A DNA stretch of 64,000 nt, taken from NCBI RefSeq assembly GCF_004519545.1, contig NZ_SDKM01000003.1:1-64000 (forward strand), in the 5' to 3' direction. Positions within the stretch are counted from its first letter, which is position 1, and the number at the start of each line of letters is the position of its first letter. Under the pieces are notes generated by a model. It did not search any database. It was not told the DNA's origin and saw only the letters and a program-made list of their open reading frames with translations. This DNA comes from Nocardioides guangzhouensis. Lineage in GTDB: Bacteria; Actinomycetota; Actinomycetes; Propionibacteriales; Nocardioidaceae. The position numbers were made by a program, and so were the translations under genes. This document shows positions 37,827 through 46,343 of this stretch, piece by piece.

Positions 37827-39187
37827 CGCGCCTCCGCTCGCTCCAGCAGCGTCGCCGACGCGGTGCGTACGTCGTGCGCCAGCCCCTCCTCGTCGACGGT
37901 CACCATCCGGCCCTCGCGCACCACCGCGCGCCCGTCGACCAGCAGCAGCTCCAGCGGCGGCGGCGAGCCCAGCACCAGGGCGGCGACCGGGTCGGCGATG
38001 CCGGCGTGCGCGGCCCCGTCCAGCCGCCAGAGCGCGACGTCGGCCTGCTTGCCCGGCTGCAGGGAGCCGATCCGGTCGTCCCAGCCGAGCACCCGCGCGC
38101 CGCCGATGGTGGCCAGCTCCAGCCCGGCCCGGACCGTCAGCGCCTGCGGGCCGCCGGCGGCGCGGGCGAACAGCACCGCGTGCCGGACCTCCTCGACCAG
38201 CGAGGCCGCCTCGTTGGAGGCCGCCCCGTCGACGCCGAGCCCGACCGGGACCTGCGCGTCGACGAGGTCGTGGGTGCGGCAGATCCCGGCGCCGAGGCGG
38301 GCGTTGGACGACGGGCAGTGGGCGACGCCGGTGCCGGTGCGGGCCAGCGCCTTGATCGCGTCGTCGCCGAGGTGGACGCCGTGGGCCAGCCAGACGTCCT
38401 CGCCCAGCCAGCCCAGCCGCTCGACGTACTCGACGGGGGAGCAGCCGAAGTGCTCTCGGCAGAAGTCCTCCTCGTCGGTGGTCTCGGCGAGGTGGGTGTG
38501 CAGCCGGACCCCGCGGTCGCGGGCCAGGTCGGCGGCCTCCTCCATCAGCTCGCCGGTGACCGAGAACGGGGAGCAGGGCGCTACCCCGATCCGCAGCATC
38601 GCGTCGGGCGAGCGGTCGTGGTGCCGGTCGATCGCGGCCTCGGTGGCGTCGAGGATCGCGTCGATCTCCTCGACCACGTGGTCCGGCGGCAGGCCGCCGC
38701 GGCTGCGGCCGAGGTCCATGGAGCCGCGGGTGGCGAGGAACCGCAGGCCGACGGTGCGGGCGGCCTCGACCTCGGCGCCGAGCAGGTCACCGCCGTCGGC
38801 CGGGAAGACGTAGTGGTGGTCCATCGTGGTCGAGCAGCCGGTCAGCGCGAGCTGGGACAGCGCGCCCCTGGCGCCGGTGCGGACGGTGTCCTCGTCGAGG
38901 CAGGCCCAGATCGGGTAGAGCGTGGTCAGCCACTGGAACAGCGTGTGGTCGACGGCCAGCCCGCGGGTCAGCCACTGGTAGAGGTGGTGGTGGGTGTTGA
39001 CCAGGCCGGGGGTAGCCAGGCACCCCCGCGCGTCGACGTACGTCGCGTCCGGGAGATCGGCGGGCGCCGGGCCGTCGCCGACGGACTCGACGCGGTTGCC
39101 GGCGAGCACGACGTGCCCGGCGGCGTGCTCGGTGCGGGCGTCGTCCATGGTGACCACGGCGCAGCCGTCCAGCACGGTCCGGGTCAT
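37823..39187 (-). CDS. 8-oxoguanine deaminase-type amidohydrolase
   Basis: 454 aa from the ATG at 39187. It is an amidohydrolase of the SsnA/AtzC/guanine deaminase branch: TPGLVNTHHHLYQWLTRGLA (metal HxH), LHTHLAETTDEEDF, AHGVHLGDDAI, HCPSSNARLGAG and GLGVDGAASNEAA. The LYQWLTR stretch and cluster position fit 8-oxoguanine deaminase, giving urate directly; guanine deaminase is the main alternative. It sits between the Mo and FeS subunits of xanthine dehydrogenase, coupled by ATGA overlaps on both sides. Confidence 0.87.
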   Translation of the reverse strand: MTRTVLDGCAVVTMDDARTEHAAGHVVLAGNRVESVGDGPAPADLPDATYVDARGCLATPGLVNTHHHLYQWLTRGLAVDHTLFQWLTTLYPIWACLDEDTVRTGARGALSQLALTGCSTTMDHHYVFPADGGDLLGAEVEAARTVGLRFLATRGSMDLGRSRGGLPPDHVVEEIDAILDATEAAIDRHHDRSPDAMLRIGVAPCSPFSVTGELMEEAADLARDRGVRLHTHLAETTDEEDFCREHFGCSPVEYVERLGWLGEDVWLAHGVHLGDDAIKALARTGTGVAHCPSSNARLGAGICRTHDLVDAQVPVGLGVDGAASNEAASLVEEVRHAVLFARAAGGPQALTVRAGLELATIGGARVLGWDDRIGSLQPGKQADVALWRLDGAAHAGIADPVAALVLGSPPPLELLLVDGRAVVREGRMVTVDEEGLAHDVRTASATLLERAEAR

Positions 39188-39672
39188 CGGGCACCCCCGT
39201 CCGCCGGCGCAGCCATCCGTTCCGCAGCCAGGTGCACGGCATCGATGATCTTCTCGTAGCCGGTGCACCGGCAGAGGTTCCCGGCCAGCGCCTCGCGGAT
39301 GTCGGAGTCCTCCGGGTCGGGGTCGCGGGCGAGCAGGTCGTGCGCGGCGACCAGCAGGCCGGGCGTGCAGAACCCGCACTGCACGGCACCGGCGTCGACG
39401 AACGCCCGTTGCAGCGGGTGCAGCGCCTCGGCGTCGCCGAGCGACTCCACCGTGGTGACCTCGCGACCGTCGGCCTGCCCGGCCGCCACCAGGCAGGCGC
39501 AGCAGGTGACCCCGTCGAGGTAGACCGTGCACGAGCCGCACTCTCCCTGCTCGCAGGCGTTCTTGGACCCGGGCAGCCCGAGCCGCTCGCGCAGCACGTG
39601 CAGCAGGCTCTCGCCCTCCCAGACGTCGTCCGCGGTCCGGCGCTCGCCGTTCACGGTGACCGTGACCCGCAT
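39184..39672 (-). CDS. Xanthine dehydrogenase, 2Fe-2S subunit
   Basis: 162 aa from the ATG at 39672. First cluster: CEQGECGSCTVYLDGVTCCAC near residues 40-60. Second cluster: CGFCTPGLL and CRCTGYEKII near 99-140. Both are complete. It carries electrons between the Mo subunit and the FAD subunit, whose genes lie on either side. The gene overlaps its neighbours by 1 to 4 bases. Confidence 0.94.
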   Translation of the reverse strand: MRVTVTVNGERRTADDVWEGESLLHVLRERLGLPGSKNACEQGECGSCTVYLDGVTCCACLVAAGQADGREVTTVESLGDAEALHPLQRAFVDAGAVQCGFCTPGLLVAAHDLLARDPDPEDSDIREALAGNLCRCTGYEKIIDAVHLAAERMAAPADGGAR

Positions 39673-40544
39673 CAGTGCCCCCCTTCCCGGTGCCTGTCCT
39701 GCTGCTCCGCCCACGCCCAGCCCAGGCAGCGGCGGGCCATGACGCCCAGCGCGTGCCGGCGGTACGCCGCGGTGCCGCGTACGTCGTCGATCGGGTCCGC
39801 GGCGGCCGCGACCAGCCGCCCGAACTCCGCGGCCACGGTCTCGCGCAGCGCGCCGCGGCCCTCCCAGTCCAGCTCGCCGGCCAGCAGGTCCTCGGCCTCC
39901 CGGGCCCGGCGCGGCGTCGGCGCGGCCGACCCGATGCCGGTGCCCACCCGCCGCTCCTCGGGGTGCAGCGCCAGCGCGAACGCCGCGACCGCGATCACCA
40001 TCGCGTTGCGGGTGCCGATCTTGCTGAACTGCTGCGGCCCCGTGGCGGTCGGGACCCAGACCGCGGTGACCAGCTCGTCGTCGGCGCCCGCGTGCCGCTT
40101 CACGCCGGTGTAGAACTCCGCCGCGGGAACCCGGCGTACGCCGCCCGCGGAGGCCAGCTCCACCTCGGCGAACGCCGCGAGCAGCGGCGGGTGCGCGTCG
40201 CCGGCCGGGGACGCGGCGCCGAGGTTGCCGCCGACGGTGCCCCGGTTGCGGATCTGCGGCGAGCCGACGGTGCGCGAGGCGAGGGCCAGGCCGGGCAGGT
40301 GGCCGCCGAGCTCGTCGACCACCCGGGCGTAGGTCACGCCGGCGCCGAGCCGGACGTGTCCGTCCACGACGTCCCACTCGCGCAGCTCGGTGACCCGGGT
40401 CAGGTCGAGCAGCACGTCGGGGCGGCGTCGGTCGAAGTTCAGCTCGACCATGACGTCGGTGCCGCCCATGATCGGCACCGCGTCGCGGTGCGCGGCCTTG
40501 GCGGCCAGGGCCTCGTCGAGGGTGGCGGGGGAAAGGAACTCCAT
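39672..40544 (-). CDS. Xanthine dehydrogenase, FAD subunit
   Basis: 290 aa. FAD-binding motifs PIMGGTDVMVELNF (residues 24-37) and TVGGNLGAASPAGDAHP (104-120), then the CO_deh_flav_C domain from SKIGTRNAMVIAVAAFAL. It transfers electrons to NAD+ or another acceptor. Its start shares bases with the urate oxidase stop (ATGA). It is a paralogue of coxM at 18230, showing two separate molybdenum hydroxylase sets. Confidence 0.93.
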   Translation of the reverse strand: MEFLSPATLDEALAAKAAHRDAVPIMGGTDVMVELNFDRRRPDVLLDLTRVTELREWDVVDGHVRLGAGVTYARVVDELGGHLPGLALASRTVGSPQIRNRGTVGGNLGAASPAGDAHPPLLAAFAEVELASAGGVRRVPAAEFYTGVKRHAGADDELVTAVWVPTATGPQQFSKIGTRNAMVIAVAAFALALHPEERRVGTGIGSAAPTPRRAREAEDLLAGELDWEGRGALRETVAAEFGRLVAAAADPIDDVRGTAAYRRHALGVMARRCLGWAWAEQQDRHREGGH

Positions 40545-41392
40545 CAGCCGCCCTCCCCGTCCCGCTCGACGGTGACCTCGATGAGGCCGTAGGGGCGGTC
40601 GGTCACGTGGAACACCTCGCCCGGGTTCTCCAGCCCGAACGGCGCCAGGTCGACCCCGATGTGGTGGATGTTCGGCGCCACCAGGTCGACCGACGCGATC
40701 CGGTCGTCACCGGAGAGCACCGCCCGGCCCATCTCCCAGAGCGACTGCTGGAGCGCGAGCGAGTGGACGGCGGTGAACCGCTCCAGCAGGGCGTCGCGGG
40801 CGGCGGCGTACGACGCGTCCCAGTCGGCGCGGTCGGCCGTCTCGTGCGTCCAGCGGGCGGTGAGCGACGTGGCCAGGACCCGGTCGCGCGTGGGCGCGAG
40901 CGTGGTGAACCCGTCGACCAGGAACCCGGCGAACTCCGACCCGGTCGACTTCAGGACCACCAGGTCCCGCACCCCGCTGACCACCTCGGCGCCGCCGTCC
41001 CCGACCGTGGCCGTGCAGGTGCGCACCTCGGGGCCGCGGCGGCGGAACCCGTGGTCGTGGTCGTCGATCCGCTCCCAGGTGAACTCCTCGACCCGCACCT
41101 CGGCCCGAGCCACCGGCGCCACGTCGTCCACGAAGTGCCGGGCGAGCAGCAGCCCGAACTCCTCGGGCGATCCGATGCCGGGCTGCTTGGCGAAGGCGAA
41201 CACGGTGTTCTTCTGGGTGTCGGTGGGCAGCACGTGGGCCTGGTCGCCGGCCACGTGGGCGTCGGCGAAGTCCCCCCACAGCGACGTCGAGACGTTGAGG
41301 TCGCGCACCACGTGCCGGGCGGTGTCGCGGACGATCCGGAAGACCCGGGTCTCCGCCTTGCCGTAGTGGTTGGCGCCGAGCCGGATCCCCAT
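40544..41392 (-). CDS. Urate oxidase (factor-independent urate hydroxylase)
   Basis: 282 aa. Urate oxidase T-fold domains: GANHYGKAETRVFRI at the start, FADAHVAGDQAHVLPTDTQKNTVFAFAK carrying the charge-relay Thr, LVVLKSTGSEFAGF with the substrate-binding region, and HHIGVDLAPFGLENPGEVF near the end. It oxidises urate to 5-hydroxyisourate with O2 and no cofactor. Genes for the two following steps lie immediately upstream in the operon. Confidence 0.96.
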   Translation of the reverse strand: MGIRLGANHYGKAETRVFRIVRDTARHVVRDLNVSTSLWGDFADAHVAGDQAHVLPTDTQKNTVFAFAKQPGIGSPEEFGLLLARHFVDDVAPVARAEVRVEEFTWERIDDHDHGFRRRGPEVRTCTATVGDGGAEVVSGVRDLVVLKSTGSEFAGFLVDGFTTLAPTRDRVLATSLTARWTHETADRADWDASYAAARDALLERFTAVHSLALQQSLWEMGRAVLSGDDRIASVDLVAPNIHHIGVDLAPFGLENPGEVFHVTDRPYGLIEVTVERDGEGG

Positions 41393-41706
41393 CAGCTGCC
41401 CCGGTACGTCGAGTAGCCGAACGGGCTCAGCAGCAGCGGCACGTGGTGGTGGGCGTCGCCGACGACCCGGAACACGATCACCACCTCGGGGAAGAACGCC
41501 CGGGTGCCGAGATAGGCCGCGGTGTCGAAGCGCAGCCGGTACGTCGCGGGGTCGAGGCGGTCGGGCCCGAGCGCCCGGACCCGGCCGTCGGCGTCGGTGG
41601 CGCCGGTCGCGAGCACCGTGCCGTCGTCGCGCTCCAGGGTCACCGCGACCCCGGCTGCCGGACGCCCCGCCGCTGTGTCGAGCACGTGCGTGGTCACCTG
41701 GCTCAC
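41392..41706 (-). CDS. uraH: Hydroxyisourate hydrolase (transthyretin-like)
   Basis: 104 aa, GTG start. It has the N-terminal THVLDTAAGRPAAGVAVTLER and the C-terminal family signature YSTYRGS. It opens 5-hydroxyisourate to OHCU. Catalytic His and Arg of HIUases are present in the opening HVLDT and the YRGS tail. Overlaps uraD and urate oxidase by 4 bases or fewer, fixing the order D-H-oxidase. Confidence 0.95.
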   Translation of the reverse strand: MSQVTTHVLDTAAGRPAAGVAVTLERDDGTVLATGATDADGRVRALGPDRLDPATYRLRFDTAAYLGTRAFFPEVVIVFRVVGDAHHHVPLLLSPFGYSTYRGS

Positions 41707-42188
41707 GCGAGCACCCCCTCCAGCCGGAGCAGGGCGATGTCCCGCAGCGCGGTGACGGTCTCCTCCCGCTCGGCCGCGTCGTCGTTGCCGAGCCGTCGCT
41801 CGAGCTCGGCGAGGATCTCGGCGGACGACCGGCCGGCCGCCCGGACCAGGAACACCCGGCCGAACCGCTGCTCGTAGGCCGCGTTGGCGGCGCGCAGCCG
41901 CGCCGCGTCCGCCGGGTCGACCCCGGCCTGCTCCGAGCGCGACATCCGGGCCTCCTCGTCGTCGTCCTCGCGGCGCTCGCCGATCCGCGGGTGGCGGGTC
42001 AGCGCGGAGGTCAGCTCGTCGTCGGTCAGGGCGCGGGCCGACTCCCGGCCGCGGGCCAGGGCGTCGGCCGGGTCGGCGTACGGGCGGCCGTCGACGACCT
42101 CGTCGACCCACCGGGGGACGCCGAGGCAGCCGGCCACCGCCTCGCGTGCCGCTCCCACCGGCAACGCGTTGAAGCGTGTGACCTCCAT
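41703..42188 (-). CDS. uraD: OHCU decarboxylase
   Basis: 161 aa from the ATG at 42188; a GTG one codon earlier is possible. It carries the family motifs LTRHPRIGERR with the catalytic His and YEQRFGRVFLVRAAGRSSAEILAELERRLGN. It decarboxylates OHCU to S-allantoin. It is the first gene of the minus-strand purine operon, so the operon promoter should lie in 42189-42394, a region it shares with the divergent SHOCT gene. Confidence 0.95.
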   Translation of the reverse strand: MEVTRFNALPVGAAREAVAGCLGVPRWVDEVVDGRPYADPADALARGRESARALTDDELTSALTRHPRIGERREDDDEEARMSRSEQAGVDPADAARLRAANAAYEQRFGRVFLVRAAGRSSAEILAELERRLGNDDAAEREETVTALRDIALLRLEGVLA

Positions 42189-42394
42189 CACGCGATCCTA
42201 GGGGGCAGCCCCCGGTTCGGCACCGGTAATCGGGCGGCCGTGTCCGCGCCGGGCCCGGTCGCGTCGACGCGGGGGCCGACCCTGCCCGACCAGACCGATC
42301 CGCCGCGCGGTTACCAAGCGCACCCGGGCTCGGGACCTTGTGCCCTAGGTCCGGGCAGCCCCGCTTCCTAGGTTCGAGTGAAGGAGGTGTTCCG
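42189..42394. other. Divergent intergenic region
   Basis: 206 bases between uraD (leftward) and the SHOCT gene (rightward). It includes a G-rich hairpin near 42197-42213 (GGGGGC, CAGCCCCC), a DevR-type box at 42332 and a strong AAGGAGGTG ribosome site at 42381. Promoters for both operons are expected here but no clear -35/-10 pair stands out. Confidence 0.45.
42332..42346. promoter_or_regulatory. Candidate DevR (DosR) box 1
   Basis: GGGACCTTGTGCCCT resembles the DosR palindrome of mycobacteria (GGGACTTTNGTCCC) with the GGGACC half-site seen in other actinobacteria. It lies 49 bases before the SHOCT start, and the devS/devR genes are close by. Match by eye only. Confidence 0.5.
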
Positions 42395-42676
42395 ATGATG
42401 GACTCGATGGGGGACGGCGGCTCTGCCGTCACCGCGCTGATGATCCTGGTGTGGCTGCTGACCGTGGTCACCGCGTTCGCGGCCGGCTGGCTGGCTGCTC
42501 GGCGCGGACTCCCGGCCCGGCTCGTCCGTGGCCACGCGGTCCCCGCCGGTGAGCTCGGCGCCGGACCGGACGTCGACGACGCCGAGGCGCTGCTGCGCCG
42601 GCGCCTGGCGTCCGGCGAGATCGACGACACCGAGTTCCTGCAGCGGCTCTCGGCGCTCGAGAGCGGGCGGTCGTGA
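42395..42676 (+). CDS. SHOCT domain membrane protein
   Basis: 93 aa; ATG at 42395 with AAGGAGGTG as ribosome site. One span (VTALMILVWLLTVVTAFAAGWLAA) is followed by a C-terminal SHOCT helix pair DAEALLRRRLASGEIDDTEFLQRLSALE. SHOCT domains are short oligomerisation modules on membrane proteins; role unknown. Start of the next gene overlaps the stop. A DevR-type box lies upstream, so it may be induced at low oxygen. Confidence 0.83.
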   Translation: MMDSMGDGGSAVTALMILVWLLTVVTAFAAGWLAARRGLPARLVRGHAVPAGELGAGPDVDDAEALLRRRLASGEIDDTEFLQRLSALESGRS

Positions 42677-43116
42677 TGCGCGAACCCGTCGAGCTCAGCT
42701 ATGCCAAGTGCCTCGAGCTGCTCTCCGCCGGTGGCCTGGGCCGCGCCGCGGTGAGCACGCCGGACGGCCCGCACATCGTCCCGGTCAACTACGCCGTCTT
42801 CGACGAGTCCGTGGTGTTCCGGACCAGCCCGTGGAGCGTGCTCGGCAGCCAGCCGCCGGGCGCCCTGATGGCGTTCGAGATCGACGTCGCCGACCACGAG
42901 CGGCAGATCGGCTGGAGCGTGGTGGCGCGGGGGCGGGCCGGCGTGGTCGACGACCCCGCCGAGCTGGCGTCGATCCGCGCCTTCTGGGACCCCCGGCCGT
43001 GGGCGGCCGGGATGCGTCCGGTCTACGTGCGGCTGCGCTGGCGCGAGCTCACCGGTCGCCGCATCGGCGCCGGCTGGAACCACGACAACGAGCTTCCGGT
43101 CCGCCGCGCACTCTGA
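42673..43116 (+). CDS. Pyridoxamine 5'-phosphate oxidase-fold protein
   Basis: 147 aa, GTG start. The split barrel of FMN-binding proteins: LLSAGGLGRAAVSTPDGPHIVPVNYAVFDESVVFRT, MAFEIDVADHERQIGWSVVARGRA. It is a paralogue of the gene at 46344 (compare VNYRFDGEYVVFRTS). In mycobacteria such proteins belong to the dormancy regulon and may bind F420, FMN or haem; the cofactor cannot be decided here. Coupled to the SHOCT gene. Confidence 0.82.
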   Translation: MMREPVELSYAKCLELLSAGGLGRAAVSTPDGPHIVPVNYAVFDESVVFRTSPWSVLGSQPPGALMAFEIDVADHERQIGWSVVARGRAGVVDDPAELASIRAFWDPRPWAAGMRPVYVRLRWRELTGRRIGAGWNHDNELPVRRAL

Positions 43117-43194
43117 CCGCGTAGGTCCCTGTGGCGGCCGGCGTCCCCTGATTCGGGTGGGCGACGTCGTTGCACCGGATGTCAGGATGGCCGC

Positions 43195-44826
43195 ATGGCC
43201 AGCGAGTCCGAGCCGACGCCGCTCGCCCCGGACGTGGAGGGGCTTCCCCCCGCCTCGCGGGTGCTGCTGCGTGCGGTCATGGCGATCGGTTCCGACCTCG
43301 ACCTGCACCACGTCCTCGACCGGATCGTGGTATCGGCGTGCGAGCTCACCGGCGCGCAGTACGGCGCGCTCGGCGTGATCGGCGACGACGGCCAGCTCTC
43401 CGACTTCCTCACCCACGGGATCGGCGACGACCTGCGGGCCCGGATCGGCGACCTCCCGCGCGGGCGCGGGATCCTCGGCCAGCTGATCGAGCACCCGGTG
43501 CCGCTGCGACTCCCCCGTCTCCAGGAGCACGCCGCGTCGTACGGCTTCCCCGAGCACCACCCGCCGATGACCACCTTCCTCGGGGTGCCGGTCCGGATCC
43601 GCGGCACCGTGTTCGGGAACCTCTACCTGACCGAGAAGAAGGGCGGTGAGGCGTTCACCGAGCAGGACGAGGTGCTGGTCGACGCCTTGGCGAGCGCGGC
43701 CGGGTTCGTGATCGAGAACGCCCGTGCCTACGCGCTCAGTGAGCGGCAGCGCACCTGGCTGGAGGCCTCCGCCCGGCTGACCGACGCGCTGCAGCCACCG
43801 GTCGCGGTGTCCGACGCGCTGGCCGAGGTCGCCGCGGGGGTCCGGGCCGTGGCCCGGTCGGCGGCGGTGGGGGTGGTGCGGCAGTCCGACGGCGAGGACT
43901 GCGAGACGCTCATCGCGGACGGGCGCGACGCCGCGATCCTGCCCGCCCTGGCCGAGAAGTACGCCGACGTGGTGGCGAAGGCGGCCGCCGGCGAGCAGCC
44001 GGACCAGGTGCCGCTGGAGCGGTCGCGGGTGCTGCTGGTGCTGCCCCTGCCGGGCCGGCTGTCCACGGGCCTGGCGCTGATCGTGGTGCTGGATGCCCGC
44101 GACGCGCTGTCGCCGTCGCTGTCCGGCGAGCTCGACCTGGTCACCCGGTTCGCCGACCAGGCAGCGCTGGCGCTCGACCGGGTCCAGGCGCTCGCGGACC
44201 GGCAGGAGCTCGCGATCGTCTCCGACCGTGAGCGGATCGCCCGCGACCTCCACGACGTGGTCATCCAGCGGCTGTTCGCCACGGGCCTCTCCCTGCAGGG
44301 CCTGCGGCTGACCGTGTCGACGCCGGGCGCCGAGGAGCGGATCGACCGGGCGGTGGAGGACCTCGACACCACGATCCGCGACATCCGCACCACGATCTTC
44401 GAGCTGAACCGCCGCAGCCAGGAGAGCGTGCGGCAGTCGGTGCACAACCTCGCCGCGGAGTACGGCGCGGTGCTCGGCTTCAGTCCCGTCGTCCGCGCCG
44501 ACGGTCCGGTCGACACGGTGACCGACACGATGCTCGCGGAGCAGCTGCTGACCGTGCTCCGCGAGGCGCTGTCCAACACGGCCCGGCACGCGCAAGCCTC
44601 CAGCGTCGTCGTCGAGATCGAGGCGGACACCACCCACGTCGTGCTGCGGGTGACCGACGACGGGGTGGGGCTGCCGTCCGAGCGCACCGAGAGCGGCCTG
44701 GCGAACATGCGCCGCCGGGCCGAGGGCGCCGGCGGCGAGGTGCGGCTCGAGCCGGTGGTGCCGCACGGCACCCGGCTGGAGTGGCGGGTGCCGGTGGAGA
44801 CGACCGAGGGCACGGCGTCCTCCTGA
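43195..44826 (+). CDS. devS: DevS/DosS-type GAF sensor histidine kinase
   Basis: 543 aa. GAF domain 1 (about 40-185) contains FPEHHPPMTTFLGVP, where His122 aligns with the haem ligand His149 of mycobacterial DevS. GAF 2 is about 205-335. The HisKA_3 motif RERIARDLHDVVIQRLF has phospho-acceptor His353, and the HATPase follows (LREALSNTARHAQAS, VTDDGVGLPSE). This is the DevS/DosT architecture that senses O2, CO or NO through haem. The presumed partner DevR is at 45686. Confidence 0.92.
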   Translation: MASESEPTPLAPDVEGLPPASRVLLRAVMAIGSDLDLHHVLDRIVVSACELTGAQYGALGVIGDDGQLSDFLTHGIGDDLRARIGDLPRGRGILGQLIEHPVPLRLPRLQEHAASYGFPEHHPPMTTFLGVPVRIRGTVFGNLYLTEKKGGEAFTEQDEVLVDALASAAGFVIENARAYALSERQRTWLEASARLTDALQPPVAVSDALAEVAAGVRAVARSAAVGVVRQSDGEDCETLIADGRDAAILPALAEKYADVVAKAAAGEQPDQVPLERSRVLLVLPLPGRLSTGLALIVVLDARDALSPSLSGELDLVTRFADQAALALDRVQALADRQELAIVSDRERIARDLHDVVIQRLFATGLSLQGLRLTVSTPGAEERIDRAVEDLDTTIRDIRTTIFELNRRSQESVRQSVHNLAAEYGAVLGFSPVVRADGPVDTVTDTMLAEQLLTVLREALSNTARHAQASSVVVEIEADTTHVVLRVTDDGVGLPSERTESGLANMRRRAEGAGGEVRLEPVVPHGTRLEWRVPVETTEGTASS

Positions 44827-44894
44827 CAGGCGACCGCCCCGGCGGACGGGGGATCCACCGGGGCGGAGGTGCTGCGGTCCCGCAGCGGCGATGG

Positions 44895-45542
44895 TTACCG
44901 GAGCCAGGTGTGCTGCCGGACCATCTTCACGCTGCCCCAGAGCTTCCCGAGGCCCCAGGTGTCGCCGGCCAGGGCCAGCGCCAGCACCACGAGGGAGATG
45001 GCACCGAGCAGGTGGTCGTCGAGGACGGGGTTGTTCTCGGGGGGCAGGACCACGGTCCACATCAGCACGTAGAGCAGCGCGCCGGTGGCGGCGGCGACCC
45101 GCATGCCGATGCCGAGGGTGAGGGCCAGCCCGATGCCGAGCAGGCCGGCCATGAAGAGCCAGTCGGCCCAGGCGTCTCCGGCGATCCCGTTGTAGAAGTC
45201 CTTGAACGGGCCGTCGGCCCCGAACTTCAAGAACCCCTCGGTCGGGCTGCCGCCGTTGATCCAGGCGGCGTCACCGAACCGGTCGAGGTTGCCGGCCTGG
45301 TCGTAGCCGGTGTGGTAGCCGAGGGCGAAGAGCTTGTCGAAGAAGGCCCACAGGAAGGTGAGCCCGAAGGCAATCCGCAGCACCGCCAGGGACCGGGCAA
45401 GCCACCCGGTCACGCGGAGGGACTGCTGCTCGCCCGCAGCGGTGAGGACGGTGCCGGACTCGGCGCCGACGTCGGTGGTGACCTGAGGAGCGTTCGCCGG
45501 GGTGCCGGCGTCACGCGAGTGGTGGCGGTGCAGGGTGGCCAT
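44895..45542 (-). CDS. DoxX family membrane protein
   Basis: 215 aa from the ATG at 45542. The first 50 residues are polar; then spans (AVLRIAFGLTFLWAFFDKLFALGY, WLFMAGLLGIGLALTLGIG, VAAATGALLYVLMWTVVLP, LLGAISLVVLALALAGD). The order is that of DoxX/thiosulfate-quinone-oxidoreductase-like proteins, and WAFFDKLFALGYHTG is typical of actinobacterial members. In mycobacteria DoxX works with SodA and a rhodanese in the membrane oxidoreductase complex. A DevR-type box lies about 90 bases upstream. Confidence 0.83.
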   Translation of the reverse strand: MATLHRHHSRDAGTPANAPQVTTDVGAESGTVLTAAGEQQSLRVTGWLARSLAVLRIAFGLTFLWAFFDKLFALGYHTGYDQAGNLDRFGDAAWINGGSPTEGFLKFGADGPFKDFYNGIAGDAWADWLFMAGLLGIGLALTLGIGMRVAAATGALLYVLMWTVVLPPENNPVLDDHLLGAISLVVLALALAGDTWGLGKLWGSVKMVRQHTWLR

Positions 45543-45633
45543 CTCGGTGCCTTTCGCTGTCGTTCCTTGTTCTGACAGCTCCAGCCTTCTCTGGCGGGGG
45601 ATCGGCGGGCAGGGGAGACGGTCGCGACCGCGC

Positions 45634-45647
45634 AGGACGTTGGTCCC
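45634..45647. promoter_or_regulatory. Candidate DevR (DosR) box 2
   Basis: Read on the minus strand it is GGGACCAACGTCCT, nearly identical to box 3 (GGGACCAACGACCC). It lies between devR (ending at 45686) and the DoxX start at 45542, at a distance suited to activate the DoxX gene. Confidence 0.55.
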
Positions 45648-45685
45648 CACAAGCAAGGACGTGCGGCGGTCTGGTGTGACGAGGG

Positions 45686-46321
45686 CTACTTGAGCAGCTT
45701 GGCGGCCAGGACGGCGGCCTGGGTACGGCGTTCGAGCCCGAGCTTCGCGAGCAGGCTCGACACGTAGTTCTTCACGGTCTTCTCGGCGAGGAACAGGCGT
45801 TCGCCGATCTGCCGGTTGGTCAGGCCCTCGGCGATGAGCCCGAGGATCTCGCGCTCGCGGTCGGTGAGGTCGGCCAGCTCCGGCGTCGTGGGCTCGCCGG
45901 AGCGCACGCGCTCCAGGACCCGGGCGGTCAGGGCCGGGTCGATGAGCTGCTGCCCGGCGGCGACCCGGCGCACCGTGTCGAGCAGGTCGTGGCCGGTGAT
46001 CTGCTTGAGGACGTAGCCCGCGGCGCCGGCCAGGATCGCCGCGAACAACGCGTCGTCGTCGTCGTACGACGTGAGGATCAGCGCGTTGATGGTCGGGTCC
46101 ACCGAGCGGACCTCACGGCACACGTCGATGCCGCTGCCGTCGGGCAGCCGCCCGTCGAGGATCGCGACGTCGGGCCGGAGGGCCGGGATCCGGGCCGTGG
46201 CCTCGGCGGCCAGGCCGGACTCGCCGACGACCTCGATGTCGCCGGCGCTCTCGAGGAGCTCGCGCAGGCCGCGGCGGACAACCTCGTGGTCGTCGAGGAG
46301 GAAGACCCGGATCATGCTCAT
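45686..46321 (-). CDS. devR: DevR/DosR-type response regulator
   Basis: 211 aa. Receiver domain with acidic pocket Asp10/Asp11 and phospho-acceptor Asp56 (VAILDGRLPDGSG), then a LuxR/NarL-type HTH: LTDREREILGLIAEGLTNRQIGERLFLAEKTVKNYVSSLLAKLGLERRTQA. That DNA-binding region closely follows mycobacterial DosR, so the target sequence should be similar. It regulates dormancy/hypoxia genes. Separated from devS by the DoxX gene, unlike the devR-devS operon of mycobacteria. Confidence 0.92.
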   Translation of the reverse strand: MSMIRVFLLDDHEVVRRGLRELLESAGDIEVVGESGLAAEATARIPALRPDVAILDGRLPDGSGIDVCREVRSVDPTINALILTSYDDDDALFAAILAGAAGYVLKQITGHDLLDTVRRVAAGQQLIDPALTARVLERVRSGEPTTPELADLTDREREILGLIAEGLTNRQIGERLFLAEKTVKNYVSSLLAKLGLERRTQAAVLAAKLLK

Positions 46322-46343
46322 GCCTCACTTGTACCGTGCCGGG

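Noticed and set aside
35643..38813. A 1056-codon open frame on the plus strand antisense to the xdh Mo-subunit and deaminase genes
   Set aside because: The opposite strand encodes two complete conserved enzymes with catalytic motifs and overlapping starts and stops.
43124..43138. GGTCCCTGTGGCGG in front of devS as a fourth DevR box
   Set aside because: Only one half (GGTCCC) matches; the other arm is absent, so I did not count it.
41392..45060. A 1222-codon open frame on the minus strand running across the uricase accessory genes, SHOCT, oxidase-fold and devS genes
   Set aside because: Only its last 104 codons (uraH) are real. The rest is antisense to devS and others, is Arg/Gly/Pro/His-rich and has no domain; long stop-free frames are expected at this GC content.
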